NCBI RefSeq assembly: GCF_002019855.1
Contig: NZ_CM007717.1
Span: forward strand, 186,001-250,000
DNA length: 64,000 nucleotides
Reading direction: 5' to 3'
DNA from: Streptomyces antibioticus
GTDB lineage: Bacteria > Actinomycetota > Actinomycetes > Streptomycetales > Streptomycetaceae
This document shows positions 34,245 to 42,126 of the stretch, piece by piece. A model generated the notes under the pieces. That model did not search any database. It was not told where the DNA came from and saw nothing but the letters and a program-made list of their open reading frames with translations. A program made the translations under genes and the position numbers. The number at the start of each line of letters is the position of its first letter. Within the stretch, counting starts at the first letter, position 1.

Positions 34245-34771
34245 CCGCCCGCCCGGGCGATCAGGGGCCGGGTTGCGGGGCGCGGAAGAGCCGCGAACGA
34301 CGGGACGCGGGTGTCGACACCCCAGGCGGGGGATCACCAGCCGGGGCCGACGAGGCCGCAGAAACAGGGCACCGTGTACTCGTGACACCGCGTGCTCGTG
34401 AGGGCTACTACCTCACCCGCGACGCCATGAAGTGGTTCTGGGACGCCTGCACCACCGACCCCGCCCAGCGCGCCGAGCACTGCGCCTCCCCCTTGCGGTC
34501 CACCCTGGACCAGCTCAAGGGGCTCCCGACGACCCTGGTCATCACCGACGAGGCGGACGTCTGCGCGACGAGGGCGAGCAGTACGCCGACAAGCTGCGCG
34601 AAGCCAACGTCGCGCGCAAGCTCGCCGTCGATTTCCTGCGCGGCGCGCTGCACGACGGCTGATCCCCGCGCCGCACCCCTGGGCCTGTCAATGCCACACG
34701 GCGTCGGCGGGCCCCTCTCCCTGTTCCCCCACCAGGTCGCGGAGGTTCATGACGTAGCCCACACCCCCAGA
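34245..34771. other. Gene-poor stretch with an esterase relic
   Basis: About 530 bases without an intact gene. A GCCCGGGC palindrome directly after the TetR stop may terminate it. The only other recognisable item is the alpha/beta-hydrolase remnant listed separately; the rest is unassigned. Confidence 0.6.
34400..34662 (+). pseudogene. C-terminal relic of an alpha/beta-hydrolase-3 esterase
   Basis: Reads EGYYLTRDAMKWFWDACTTD, then SPLRSTLDQLKGLPTTLVIT and DEADV. After a one-base loss at about 34560 it continues as LRDEGEQYADKLREANVARK. This is the lid-to-Asp segment of hormone-sensitive-lipase-type esterases. The catalytic Ser half is absent, and the His region is replaced by a stop after ALHDG. 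A decayed gene. Confidence 0.75.
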
Positions 34772-34817
34772 TGTTTACACCGATTACATTCTCCCCCTAA
34801 TGTATGTGGTGCACACA
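34772..34817 (+). promoter_or_regulatory. Promoter with two copies of the module-specific TetR operator
   Basis: TGTTTACACCGATTACA (34772-34788) overlaps the -35 TTTACA (34774-34779). An inverted copy, TGTATGTGGTGCACACA (34801-34817), overlaps the -10 TAATGT (34798-34803). Compared with the copies at 36487 and 39254 the shared pattern is TGTAnnCnnnGnnTACA. Two bound dimers would occlude RNA polymerase at the Old Yellow Enzyme gene. Confidence 0.65.
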
Positions 34818-34850
34818 TCGTGAGGGACCGAGACGGAAGAGAGAATCGGA

Positions 34851-36095
34851 ATGACCAGCGAGCTGTTCTCGCCGCTGACCCTGCGCTCCGGCCAGGTGTT
34901 GAAGAACCGGATCGCCAAGGCCGCCATGGAGGAGAACATGGCCGGCGCCGGCCAGCTCCCCGACCGGCACCTGCTGTCGCTGTACCGGCACTGGGCCGCC
35001 GGCGGCACCGGCCTGCTGATCACCGGCAACGTGATGGTCCACGCGGAGGCGCTGACCGGACCCGCCGGTGTCGTGCTCGACGAGCACGCGCCGCTGGAGC
35101 CGTTCGCCGAGTGGGCGAAGGCGGGCAAGTCCGGTGGGGGCGCGATCTGGATGCAGATCAACCACCCCGGCCGCCAGGTGGCCTCCGACATGCCCGGCGT
35201 CGTCTGGGGCCCGACCGACATCGGCGTCAGCCTGGGCAAGCACAGCAGCCGCTTCGGCCGGCCGACCGCCATGACGCCGCAGCAGATCGCCGACACCGTG
35301 ACGCGGTACGCGGTGACCGCGCGGCGGGCCGAGGAGGCCGGTTTCGACGGGGTCGAGGTCCACGCCGCCCACGGCTATCTGCTGTCGCAGTTCCTCTCGC
35401 CCCTCGTCAACAAGCGCACCGACCGGTGGGGCGGATCGCTGGAGAACCGGGCCCGGATGCTGCTGGACATCGTCCGCGCCGTCCGCGCCGCCGTCTCCCC
35501 GTCCTTCGCGGTCGCCGTCAAGCTCAACTCCGCCGACTTCCAGCGCGGCGGGTTCGGCGCCGACGACGCGCGCCAGGTGATCGAGATGCTCGCCCCCCTC
35601 GGCGTCGACCTGGTCGAACTCTCCGGCGGCAGCTACGAGAGCCCCGCCATGACCGGCCGTCCCGCCGACGACCGCACCCAGGCCCGCGAGGCCTATTTCC
35701 TCGACCTCGCCAAGGACCTCGTCACCACCAGCCCGCTGCCCCTGATGCTCACCGGCGGCATCACCCGGCGCGCGACCGCGGACCGGGTCCTCGACAGCGG
35801 CGTGTCGGTCATCGGCATGGGCACCGCCCTGGCCGTCACCCCCGATCTTCCCGACCGCTGGCGCCAGGGCCGCGAGGCCGACCGCCAGATGCGCCCGGTC
35901 ACCTGGTCCGACAAGGCGCTCGCCTCCGCCGCCGGCATGGCCCAGGTGCGTCACCAGATGCGCCGCCTCGCCCGCGGCAGCAGCCCCAGGCCCGGCACCC
36001 ACCCGGCGGTCGCCCTGATCTCCGAACGGCGCCGGCAGCGCCGTGCCCTGCGCAGCTACCGCGCGTGGCTGAGCACATCCCGGCCGGTTGTCTGA
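34851..36095 (+). CDS. Old Yellow Enzyme family NADH:flavin oxidoreductase
   Basis: A 414-residue FMN-dependent ene-reductase. The barrel start is LFSPLTLRSGQVLKNRIAKAAM. The active-site and FMN segments are IWMQINHPGRQ, GFDGVEVHAAHGYLLSQFLSP, NKRTDRWGGSLENRARMLL and LTGGITRRATADRVL. The His pair in VHAAHGYL replaces the usual His-Asn pattern, as in OYE relatives acting on enones or trimethylamine-type substrates. A basic 40-residue C-terminal tail (about 365-414, RRLARGSSPRPG...) is extra. First gene of the TetR-controlled module. Confidence 0.92.
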   Translation: MTSELFSPLTLRSGQVLKNRIAKAAMEENMAGAGQLPDRHLLSLYRHWAAGGTGLLITGNVMVHAEALTGPAGVVLDEHAPLEPFAEWAKAGKSGGGAIWMQINHPGRQVASDMPGVVWGPTDIGVSLGKHSSRFGRPTAMTPQQIADTVTRYAVTARRAEEAGFDGVEVHAAHGYLLSQFLSPLVNKRTDRWGGSLENRARMLLDIVRAVRAAVSPSFAVAVKLNSADFQRGGFGADDARQVIEMLAPLGVDLVELSGGSYESPAMTGRPADDRTQAREAYFLDLAKDLVTTSPLPLMLTGGITRRATADRVLDSGVSVIGMGTALAVTPDLPDRWRQGREADRQMRPVTWSDKALASAAGMAQVRHQMRRLARGSSPRPGTHPAVALISERRRQRRALRSYRAWLSTSRPVV

Positions 36096-36453
36096 GGATG
36101 CCGTCGACGGCGCCACGGGGGCACCTCCCGCCCGTTCGTGGTGCCGACGGCCCCGACCCGGGAGCGCGACGATGCCACAACCGGTCCAGGGCCCGGCCGG
36201 CCCGGAAGATCCAGGGGGCCCCTCACCGGGGAGCCCGCACCCGGAACACGGGCCGGACGCCGACGGCGTACCGGGCCCGCCGGAGGAGCCGCCGCCCACC
36301 GAGCAGGAGGACGGCCGCGACGGGCCCACGGCCCTGCCGGGTGCCGTGACCACGGTCTGGTCCAGCATCCTCGCCACCGCGCACCGCCGACTCCGGCACC
36401 GCGGCTGGCACGCCCGTCCGGAGAATCCCGTACCCGAGCATCCCGTACCCGAT
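36096..36453. other. Intergenic stretch, Pro/Gly-rich frame of doubtful coding value
   Basis: An open frame starting MPQPVQGPAGPEDPGGPSPG at 36171 runs to 36459 (about 95 residues, Pro-rich, then a basic AHRRLRHRGWHARPEN segment), but it has no good ribosome site and its end overlaps the next operator. A 13-bp direct repeat ATCCCGTACCCGA occurs at 36425 and 36440, just upstream of the following promoter. Confidence 0.4.
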
Positions 36454-36503
36454 TGTTGACGGCGCTTACATCGCCCCCTACAGTCATGTATACACCGCTT
36501 ACA
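36454..36503 (+). promoter_or_regulatory. Promoter of the decarboxylase-like gene with two operators
   Basis: TTGACG (36456-36461) and TACAGT (36479-36484) are 17 bp apart. TGTTGACGGCGCTTACA (36454-36470) covers the -35, and TGTATACACCGCTTACA (36487-36503) lies just after the -10. Both fit TGTnnnCnnnGnnTACA, the same operator seen before the Old Yellow Enzyme and TetR genes. Confidence 0.7.
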
Positions 36504-36523
36504 TCAGAGTGAGGAACTCCGTC

Positions 36524-37444
36524 ATGTCTTCGACGCAAAAGGACACCGTCAAGGTCGACCTGGGTGGCCGTGAGGTCCTGGTCCCGAAGGGCGGCCTGTA
36601 CGACCGCTACCGGATGAACCCCGACCTCGACCAGATCGCCCGCGACCCCCGCGTCAGCGGCGTGGACTTCTTCCGGCAGTTGCCGAAGATCAAGGTCGAC
36701 TCCCCGATCGGTCCCACGCTGACCCCGAACTTCTACTACACGATCTCCACCGCCCGGCTCACGATGCTCGCGCCGTCCCGGGCGATCCGCGCCCGCCTGC
36801 CCGAGGAGCTCTCGCCACTGGAGCTGGTGCCCGGCCTCGGCCTGGTGTCGGTCATGTTCTTCCGCTACGACGTGTGCGACATCGACTTCTACACCGAGGC
36901 GGCCGTCGGCATCGCGGTCAAGCCCGCCCGGCACGGCGGGCTCGGCTTCTTCGACCTCGTCTCCGGCCTGAAGAACGAGGACCTCGACTCCTACGTGCTG
37001 TCCCTGCCCGTCAACTCGGACATCGCCCAGGTCCGCGGCCACGACGGCTACGGCTTCCCCAAGTGGGTCACCGGACTCGACGTCGACATCACCGACCAGC
37101 GGACGACCGCCCGCGTGGCCAACGACACCGGCGGAGTCGACCTGTCGCTCCTGGCCGACACCCCGGCCCAGCGGACCCACGCCAGCGGGGAACGCGTCAG
37201 CTCGCTCACCTCGTACACGACGATCGACGGCGCGTGGCACTCCACCCTGAACCAGACGAACGTGCTGAGGGCCGGCACGACGCGCTCGGCCCGCGGCGTC
37301 ACCCTCCAGCTCGGCGAGGGGCGCATGTCCGACGATCTGCGCTCGCTCAAGCCGAAGCGGACCATCCAGTTCGACGTCATGACCGAAGGCCAGGCCGCCC
37401 TGCACATGCCGGTGCCCACCTCGGTCCGGAGCCGGAACAAGTAA
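36524..37444 (+). CDS. Acetoacetate decarboxylase family protein
   Basis: A 306-residue beta-barrel protein. The family core is visible in YYTISTARLTMLAPSRAIRARLP, SVMFFRYDVCDIDFYTEAAVGIAV and GHDGYGFPKWVTGLDVDI; the GFPK lysine corresponds to the Schiff-base region of acetoacetate decarboxylase. Members also act as aldolase/dehydratases, so the reaction is open. ATG 36524 with GAGGAAC. The last seven codons (SVRSRNK-stop) are the first unit of a 27-bp tandem repeat. Part of the module with Old Yellow Enzyme and aldehyde dehydrogenase. Confidence 0.82.
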   Translation: MSSTQKDTVKVDLGGREVLVPKGGLYDRYRMNPDLDQIARDPRVSGVDFFRQLPKIKVDSPIGPTLTPNFYYTISTARLTMLAPSRAIRARLPEELSPLELVPGLGLVSVMFFRYDVCDIDFYTEAAVGIAVKPARHGGLGFFDLVSGLKNEDLDSYVLSLPVNSDIAQVRGHDGYGFPKWVTGLDVDITDQRTTARVANDTGGVDLSLLADTPAQRTHASGERVSSLTSYTTIDGAWHSTLNQTNVLRAGTTRSARGVTLQLGEGRMSDDLRSLKPKRTIQFDVMTEGQAALHMPVPTSVRSRNK

Positions 37445-37584
37445 CGGCCGGTTCGGAGCCGGACCACCCAGCAGCCGGTCCCGAACCGGAACACCCAACA
37501 GCCGGTCCGGAACCCGAACACCCAACAGCCGGTCCAGAGCTGGAACAAGCAGCAGCCGGTCCAGAGCTGGAACAAACAGCAGCA
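37423..37584 (+). repeat. Six tandem 27-bp repeats spanning the decarboxylase stop codon
   Basis: Units begin at 37423, 37450, 37477, 37504, 37531 and 37558, each starting GGTCCGGAG or a variant and carrying a GGAACA block. The first unit is the 3' end of the decarboxylase gene including its TAA; later copies have diverged by point changes. In the aldehyde dehydrogenase reading frame they spell a 9-residue repeat of the form AGPEPEHPT, but no start codon lies in that frame nearby. The array ends 12 bases before the next ATG. Confidence 0.9.
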
Positions 37585-37596
37585 AGGAGTCCTGCC

Positions 37597-39195
37597 ATGG
37601 TCACCGACCACGCCACCCGCCCCACGGCCGTCCGCGGCCCGGGCCTGCCCGCGTCCCTCACCCCCGCCCTGCTGGAGCGTCTGGCCGCGCGGGCCTCGGC
37701 CGCGCCCGACGCCGCGCGGGTCACCACCACCTCCCCCTACACCGGCGCACCCCTGGCCGATCTTCCGGTCTCCACCCCCGAGGACGTCGACGTCACGTTC
37801 GCGCGGGCCCGCGTCGCGCAGAAGTCCTGGGCCGCCACGCCGATCGCGGAGCGCAAGCGGATCCTGCTGCGCTACCACGACCTCGTCCTGGCCCGCCAGG
37901 ACGAGGCCCTCGACCTGATGCAGGCCGAGAACGGCAAGACGCGCCGCGACGCGTTCCTCGAAGTCGTCGACATCGGGATCGTCTCCCGCTACTACGCGCG
38001 CAACGCCGCGAAGTACCTCGGCCCCAAGCGCCGCCGCGGCGCGATCCCGCTGCTCACCCACACCACCGAGCTGCGGCACCCCAAGGGCGTCGTCGCCGTC
38101 GTCTCGCCGTGGAACTACCCGCTGAGCATGGCCGCCAGCGACACCATCGCCGCGCTCATGGCCGGCAACGCCGTCGTGCAGAAGCCCGACACCCAGACCG
38201 CGCTGACCGCCCTGTGGTCGATGGACCTGATGTACGAGGCGGGCCTGCCGGCCGGCGTGTGGCAGATGGTGCTCGGCCGGGGCAGCTCCATCGGCGGCGC
38301 GCTGATGGACAACGCCGACTACATGATGTTCACCGGCTCCACCGCCACCGGCCGCCAGATCGCGAGCGACGCCGGCCGGCGGCTCATCGGCGCCTCCCTC
38401 GAACTCGGCGGCAAGAACGCCATGATCGTCCTGGACGACGCCGACATCGAGAAGGCAGCCGAGGGGGCCGTCAACGCCTGCTTCCCCTCCGCAGGCCAAC
38501 TGTGCGTCTCCATCGAGCGGTTGTACGTGGCGGAGTCCATCCGCGACAGGTTCGTGGCCGCGTTCGTCGCCCGCACCAAGAAGCTCAAGATCGGCGCCGC
38601 CTACGACTACAGCATGGACGTCGGCAGCCTGACCACCCCGTCCCAGCTCAAGACAGTCACCGAGCATGTCGACGACGCCGTGTCGAAGGGCGCCACCGTC
38701 CTCGCGGGCGGCAGGACCCGCCCCGACCTCGGCCCCCTCTTCTACGAGCCGACGATCCTCACCGACGTCACGCCCGACATGACGCTGCACGACCACGAGA
38801 CCTTCGGCCCCGTCGTCTCCGTCTACGGCTACCGCGACGTGGACGAGGCGGTCGCCCGGGCGAACTCGACGCCGTACGGCCTCAACGCCAGCGTTTGGTC
38901 GCGCAACGGCGCTCGGGCCCGGGCCGTCGCCGCCCGTGTCCACGCCGGCACCGTGAACGTCAACGAGGCCTTCGCCGCGGCCTGGGGGAGCGTCGACGCC
39001 CCCATGGGCGGGATGGGCGACTCCGGACTCGGCCGCCGGCACGGCGCCGACGGCATCCTCAAGTACACCGAGCCCCAGACCGTCGCCCACCAGCGCCTCC
39101 AGGGCTTCTACCCGCCGGCCCGCATCAGCCCCGAGACCTGGGCCGGCCTTCTGACCGGCGCGTTGAAGGTGATGAAGGCGGCCGGCATGCGATGA
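37597..39195 (+). CDS. Succinate-semialdehyde-dehydrogenase-type aldehyde dehydrogenase
   Basis: A 532-residue NAD(P)-dependent dehydrogenase. The cofactor segment is VVSPWNYPLSMAASDTIAALMAGNAVVQKPDTQ, the base Glu lies in GASLELGGKNAM, and the catalytic Cys in PSAGQLCVSIERLYV. The overall pattern, with a long N-terminal arm and VQKPDTQ, is that of the actinobacterial GabD2 group. ATG 37597 follows AAGGAG, 12 bases after the tandem repeat. Probably co-transcribed with the decarboxylase-like gene; it would oxidise an aldehyde made in the same pathway. Confidence 0.92.
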   Translation: MVTDHATRPTAVRGPGLPASLTPALLERLAARASAAPDAARVTTTSPYTGAPLADLPVSTPEDVDVTFARARVAQKSWAATPIAERKRILLRYHDLVLARQDEALDLMQAENGKTRRDAFLEVVDIGIVSRYYARNAAKYLGPKRRRGAIPLLTHTTELRHPKGVVAVVSPWNYPLSMAASDTIAALMAGNAVVQKPDTQTALTALWSMDLMYEAGLPAGVWQMVLGRGSSIGGALMDNADYMMFTGSTATGRQIASDAGRRLIGASLELGGKNAMIVLDDADIEKAAEGAVNACFPSAGQLCVSIERLYVAESIRDRFVAAFVARTKKLKIGAAYDYSMDVGSLTTPSQLKTVTEHVDDAVSKGATVLAGGRTRPDLGPLFYEPTILTDVTPDMTLHDHETFGPVVSVYGYRDVDEAVARANSTPYGLNASVWSRNGARARAVAARVHAGTVNVNEAFAAAWGSVDAPMGGMGDSGLGRRHGADGILKYTEPQTVAHQRLQGFYPPARISPETWAGLLTGALKVMKAAGMR

Positions 39196-39232
39196 ACGCC
39201 ACCATCACCCCTGTTCCCCCCTTGTTCCCCTC

Positions 39233-39270
39233 TTGCCTTTCGATCCCTTAGGATGTATGCACCGTTCACA
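39233..39270 (+). promoter_or_regulatory. Promoter/operator of the module's TetR gene
   Basis: TTGCCT (39233-39238) and TATGCA (39256-39261) are 17 bp apart. TGTATGCACCGTTCACA (39254-39270) overlaps the -10 and matches the operators at 36487 and 34772 at most positions. This indicates autoregulation by the TetR protein encoded just downstream. Confidence 0.6.
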
Positions 39271-39321
39271 TCAGCGGCTGCGACGTGAGCATGGTGAACA
39301 TGAAGAAAGTGGGTGCGATCT

Positions 39322-39927
39322 ATGCCGCAGAACAGTGCATACCATCACGGCGATCTGCGTGCCGCCTGCCTGCGGGCGGCACGGGAACTGCTGGAGGAGG
39401 ACGGCAGCGCGGGCCTCTCGCTGCGCGCGGTCGCCCGCCGGGCCGGGGTCTCGGCGACCGCTCCCTACCGCCACTACGCGGACCGCGAGGCGCTCGTGTC
39501 CGCGGTCGCCGCCGAGGGCTACCGCGAACTCGCCCAGGACCTGGCGGCGGCCCATCCCGCCCCGTCGACCCCGGACGACCTGGCCGCCGTCGCCGTCGCC
39601 TACGTGCGCTTCGCCCTCGACCATCCCGCGCTGTTCCGCGCCATGTTCGCCGAGCCCTGCGACCCGACCAGCGAGGAACGCGTCGCCGCGACCGCCGCCA
39701 TCTCCCAGTACGTCCAGGGCATCGTCCGCGACGCCTTCCCCGGCGCCGACGACACCGGCGCCCTGGCGACCACCGTCTGGGCCCTCGTCCACGGCCTGGC
39801 GTTCCTGCACCTGGACGGCAAACTCGACGCCTCAACCCCCGAGATCGTCGCCGACCAGGTCCGCTCCTCCGTGTCCGCCCTGTTCACCGTCTCGCCGGCG
39901 ATCCAGGGGGCGACCGCGGCGGGCTGA
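39322..39927 (+). CDS. TetR-family regulator (WHG domain), repressor of the OYE/ADC/ALDH module
   Basis: A 201-residue regulator. The HTH reads YHHGDLRAACLRAARELLEEDGSAGLSLRAVARRAGVSATAPYRHYADREAL (about 7-57). The C-terminal WHG-type domain (TetR_C_33) has YVRFALDHPALFRAMFAE and TTVWALVHGLAFLHLDG. ATG 39322 is preferred over GTG 39313 by ribosome-site spacing. Three promoters in the neighbourhood, its own included, share its presumed operator. Confidence 0.88.
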   Translation: MPQNSAYHHGDLRAACLRAARELLEEDGSAGLSLRAVARRAGVSATAPYRHYADREALVSAVAAEGYRELAQDLAAAHPAPSTPDDLAAVAVAYVRFALDHPALFRAMFAEPCDPTSEERVAATAAISQYVQGIVRDAFPGADDTGALATTVWALVHGLAFLHLDGKLDASTPEIVADQVRSSVSALFTVSPAIQGATAAG

Positions 39928-39966
39928 CGCACCCGGCGGCGGTACGGGCCGTCTCTCACCGGCGGC

Positions 39967-40755
39967 TCATCCGGTGGACGTCGGCGGCGGCAGCGGAACC
40001 GCGTCCTCCTGGAGCGGCAGCCGCGCCAACGACCCCGGCACCGGCAGGTGGATCCAGCCCTCGATCCGGGCGTCGTCGGTCTCCGCCGCATCGGGGTACG
40101 TGGTCAGGCCGCATGCCACCGCCCGCGCCGTCAACGAGCACACCAAGGCGTCGAACGCATGCTCACTGGCGTCGTAGGCGCGCGCCGTCGGCGGGTCGCA
40201 CCGCAACCAGGGCGCGGCCGCCAGCAGGGCATCCATCGTGCGCGGGCCGCCGAGAAGTCCCCAGCGGTGCCGGGACGCCTTCGGGTACACCTCGGCGATC
40301 GGTCCCCGTCCCGTCCTGTCGACGGGAACACCACGACGGTTCAGCTCGTCCTCCAGATGAGCCCACCGCGCCACCATCGCCCCGATCCGGTCGAAAGGAG
40401 CCGGAAGCGGCGCGCCGACCGGGTGGATCTGATCGCGCACGATCCGGTCCGTCAGCCGGTACCGCAGACGGTCCTTCCGGTACCGCTCACTGTCCTGACC
40501 GCGCCCCGGCCACGGCTTCTCGGCGAGGTGCGCCCCGACCGCGCGCACGAACTCGGCCGGCCACCCGAACGGCGTGTCGACCCCGGCCCGGTCACCGGGA
40601 CGCAGCCCCGCGAGCCGGTCGATCAACGCGTCGTCGGTGCACTTGACCGCGGGCGGGCCGACCTCGGCCACCCCGTCCTTCCACTCCAGCACCGACATCG
40701 CCGTCTTCGACCGGTCGGCGGACAGATCGATCCCCACCGTGCGCATGCGGCCCAT
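39967..40755 (-). CDS. DUF429 family protein (RNase H-like fold)
   Basis: A 262-residue protein. N-terminal TVGIDLSADRSKTAMSVLEW and the segment AGVDTPFGWPAEFVRAVGAHL match DUF429, whose fold resembles RNase H/actin-like nucleases. YRLTDRIVRDQIHP and ASEHAFDALVCSLTARAVACG are also characteristic. No biochemical role is established. The ATG at 40755 is chosen; MRTVGID at 40746 is an alternative. Divergent from the zinc-ribbon protein. Confidence 0.82.
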   Translation of the reverse strand: MGRMRTVGIDLSADRSKTAMSVLEWKDGVAEVGPPAVKCTDDALIDRLAGLRPGDRAGVDTPFGWPAEFVRAVGAHLAEKPWPGRGQDSERYRKDRLRYRLTDRIVRDQIHPVGAPLPAPFDRIGAMVARWAHLEDELNRRGVPVDRTGRGPIAEVYPKASRHRWGLLGGPRTMDALLAAAPWLRCDPPTARAYDASEHAFDALVCSLTARAVACGLTTYPDAAETDDARIEGWIHLPVPGSLARLPLQEDAVPLPPPTSTG

Positions 40756-40874
40756 GGTGCCAGGTGCCGTACGACCGCCTTCCCGTGGATCCGGCCGCCA
40801 CCCGGATATTCGGTGGAACCGCCCCTCGGCGCGATGCACAATCCGGCGGGGAAACGGGGCGAGGGGGAGCTTGG

Positions 40875-41900
40875 TTGGACGTGTTCGTCTGTGCCGGGTG
40901 CGGTACGGAGCTGACGGCGCCGGTGTCCCGGGTCGCCCTCCCGGTGCACACCCACTACGGGGCGTGGGAGGAACTCCATCCCCCGCTGATGGAACCCGCC
41001 ACGTACGCCGTCGACCCCCTGCCCACCGGACCGCCCTGGCGGCTGTGGGAGGACGTGGGCGAGGACACGGCCGCAGAACAGGGTGTGTACGCCCCGGTGT
41101 ACGCGGTCCCCTTCGGCGCGCGGAACCGGATCGTCATCGCCCCCGGCGACTCCCGGTCGACGACCCTGATCCTGGAGAAGTGCGAGGGGTACTGCCGGGG
41201 CGTGGACGGCAGGGCGGGCCCCAACCTGGCGTGCGCGGGGTGCGGTCGGCCCGTGGCCACGCGCATCGACGACTGCGGATCGTGGCAGACGGTGTGGCTG
41301 GAGCCCGCCGCGGTCGTGCGCCGCTCCTCGGGGCTGCCGGCCGGTCCGCCGCCCGACTGGGACGACCTGGAGCGTGTCCCGCCTGTTGAAGCCGACGGGT
41401 CGTGGAGCCGCCGTTGGGAGGCGGCGCTCGGTGTCATGCTGGCCCATCTCGTGGCGACCACCGAGGACCGTCCGGTGACCCTCCCCTCGGGCCCGGTCTC
41501 CGAGTTGCTCGGCCATGCCGTCGGCCGGTGCCTCTCCCCCGGACCCGAGGCGTGGACCGCGGGCCTGGCCGGCCCCGGGATCTCGACCGCCCGGCCCCGT
41601 CCCGACATCCTCCTCGTCCCCCGCCACCCGCTCACGGGCGCACCCTGGCGCCCGGCCGGCGACGAGGGGGCAGTGGTGCCGTTGGACGGCGGAGTCTGGG
41701 CGTACCTCGCCCACCCCGACGACGAGACCTCCCCCGTGCCCGCGACGGGGGTGGTCCCGCAGGGCGTGCTGCGCGACGACTATCCCCTGCCGCCGCACCC
41801 GTGGCACCCCCTGCTGCCCAACCGCGACGCGTTCCGGCACACCCTGGTCAGGCTGCCCGCCGTACGCGGCCCCAGGCTGAGCAGGTTCCGCGCGCGGTAG
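40875..41900 (+). CDS. Hypothetical protein with cysteine-rich zinc-ribbon segments
   Basis: A 341-residue protein starting at TTG 40875 behind GAGGGGGAG. N-terminal LDVFVCAGCGTELTAPVSRVALPVHTHYG holds the first CxxC. A second set, CEGYCRGVDGRAGPNLACAGCG, follows at about 107-128, so zinc binding is likely. The rest is Trp/Pro-rich with no known fold. I do not recognise the family; it looks actinomycete-specific. Its last codons are duplicated 61 bp downstream (see repeat). Confidence 0.65.
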   Translation: MDVFVCAGCGTELTAPVSRVALPVHTHYGAWEELHPPLMEPATYAVDPLPTGPPWRLWEDVGEDTAAEQGVYAPVYAVPFGARNRIVIAPGDSRSTTLILEKCEGYCRGVDGRAGPNLACAGCGRPVATRIDDCGSWQTVWLEPAAVVRRSSGLPAGPPPDWDDLERVPPVEADGSWSRRWEAALGVMLAHLVATTEDRPVTLPSGPVSELLGHAVGRCLSPGPEAWTAGLAGPGISTARPRPDILLVPRHPLTGAPWRPAGDEGAVVPLDGGVWAYLAHPDDETSPVPATGVVPQGVLRDDYPLPPHPWHPLLPNRDAFRHTLVRLPAVRGPRLSRFRAR

Positions 41901-41969
41901 CAGCGGGGCCTGTAGTGGCTGCGACCGCCGCCGCGACCCTCGCAGGTTCCGCGCGCGGTGGCAGCGGGG
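41881..41969 (+). repeat. 28-bp direct repeat at a gene 3' end
   Basis: Positions 41881-41908 and 41942-41969 are identical except for one base, period 61. The first copy includes the last codons and TAG stop of the upstream gene; the second copy has TGG in place of TAG. Like the 27-bp array at 37423 it is a duplication starting from a gene's 3' end. Confidence 0.85.
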
Positions 41970-42126
41970 GCGGGCGGGCCGGACGCCGGTGGTCAGCAGC
42001 AGCGCGGCGATCCGGACCACACGCTCGCCGTTGCCGGATTCGGGCCCCGGCCCGATGCATGCTGGTGTCCGTGACAGTGGCGCCGCACACCGTGTGCCGC
42101 CGCAGCCGAGCGACGAGGGGCACCAG

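Noticed and set aside
36171..36459. 95-residue Pro-rich frame before the decarboxylase gene
   Set aside because: No ribosome site, low complexity, and its end overlaps promoter elements; kept only as a note.
37423..37584. CRISPR array
   Set aside because: The repeats are head-to-tail without spacers and derive from a coding sequence end.
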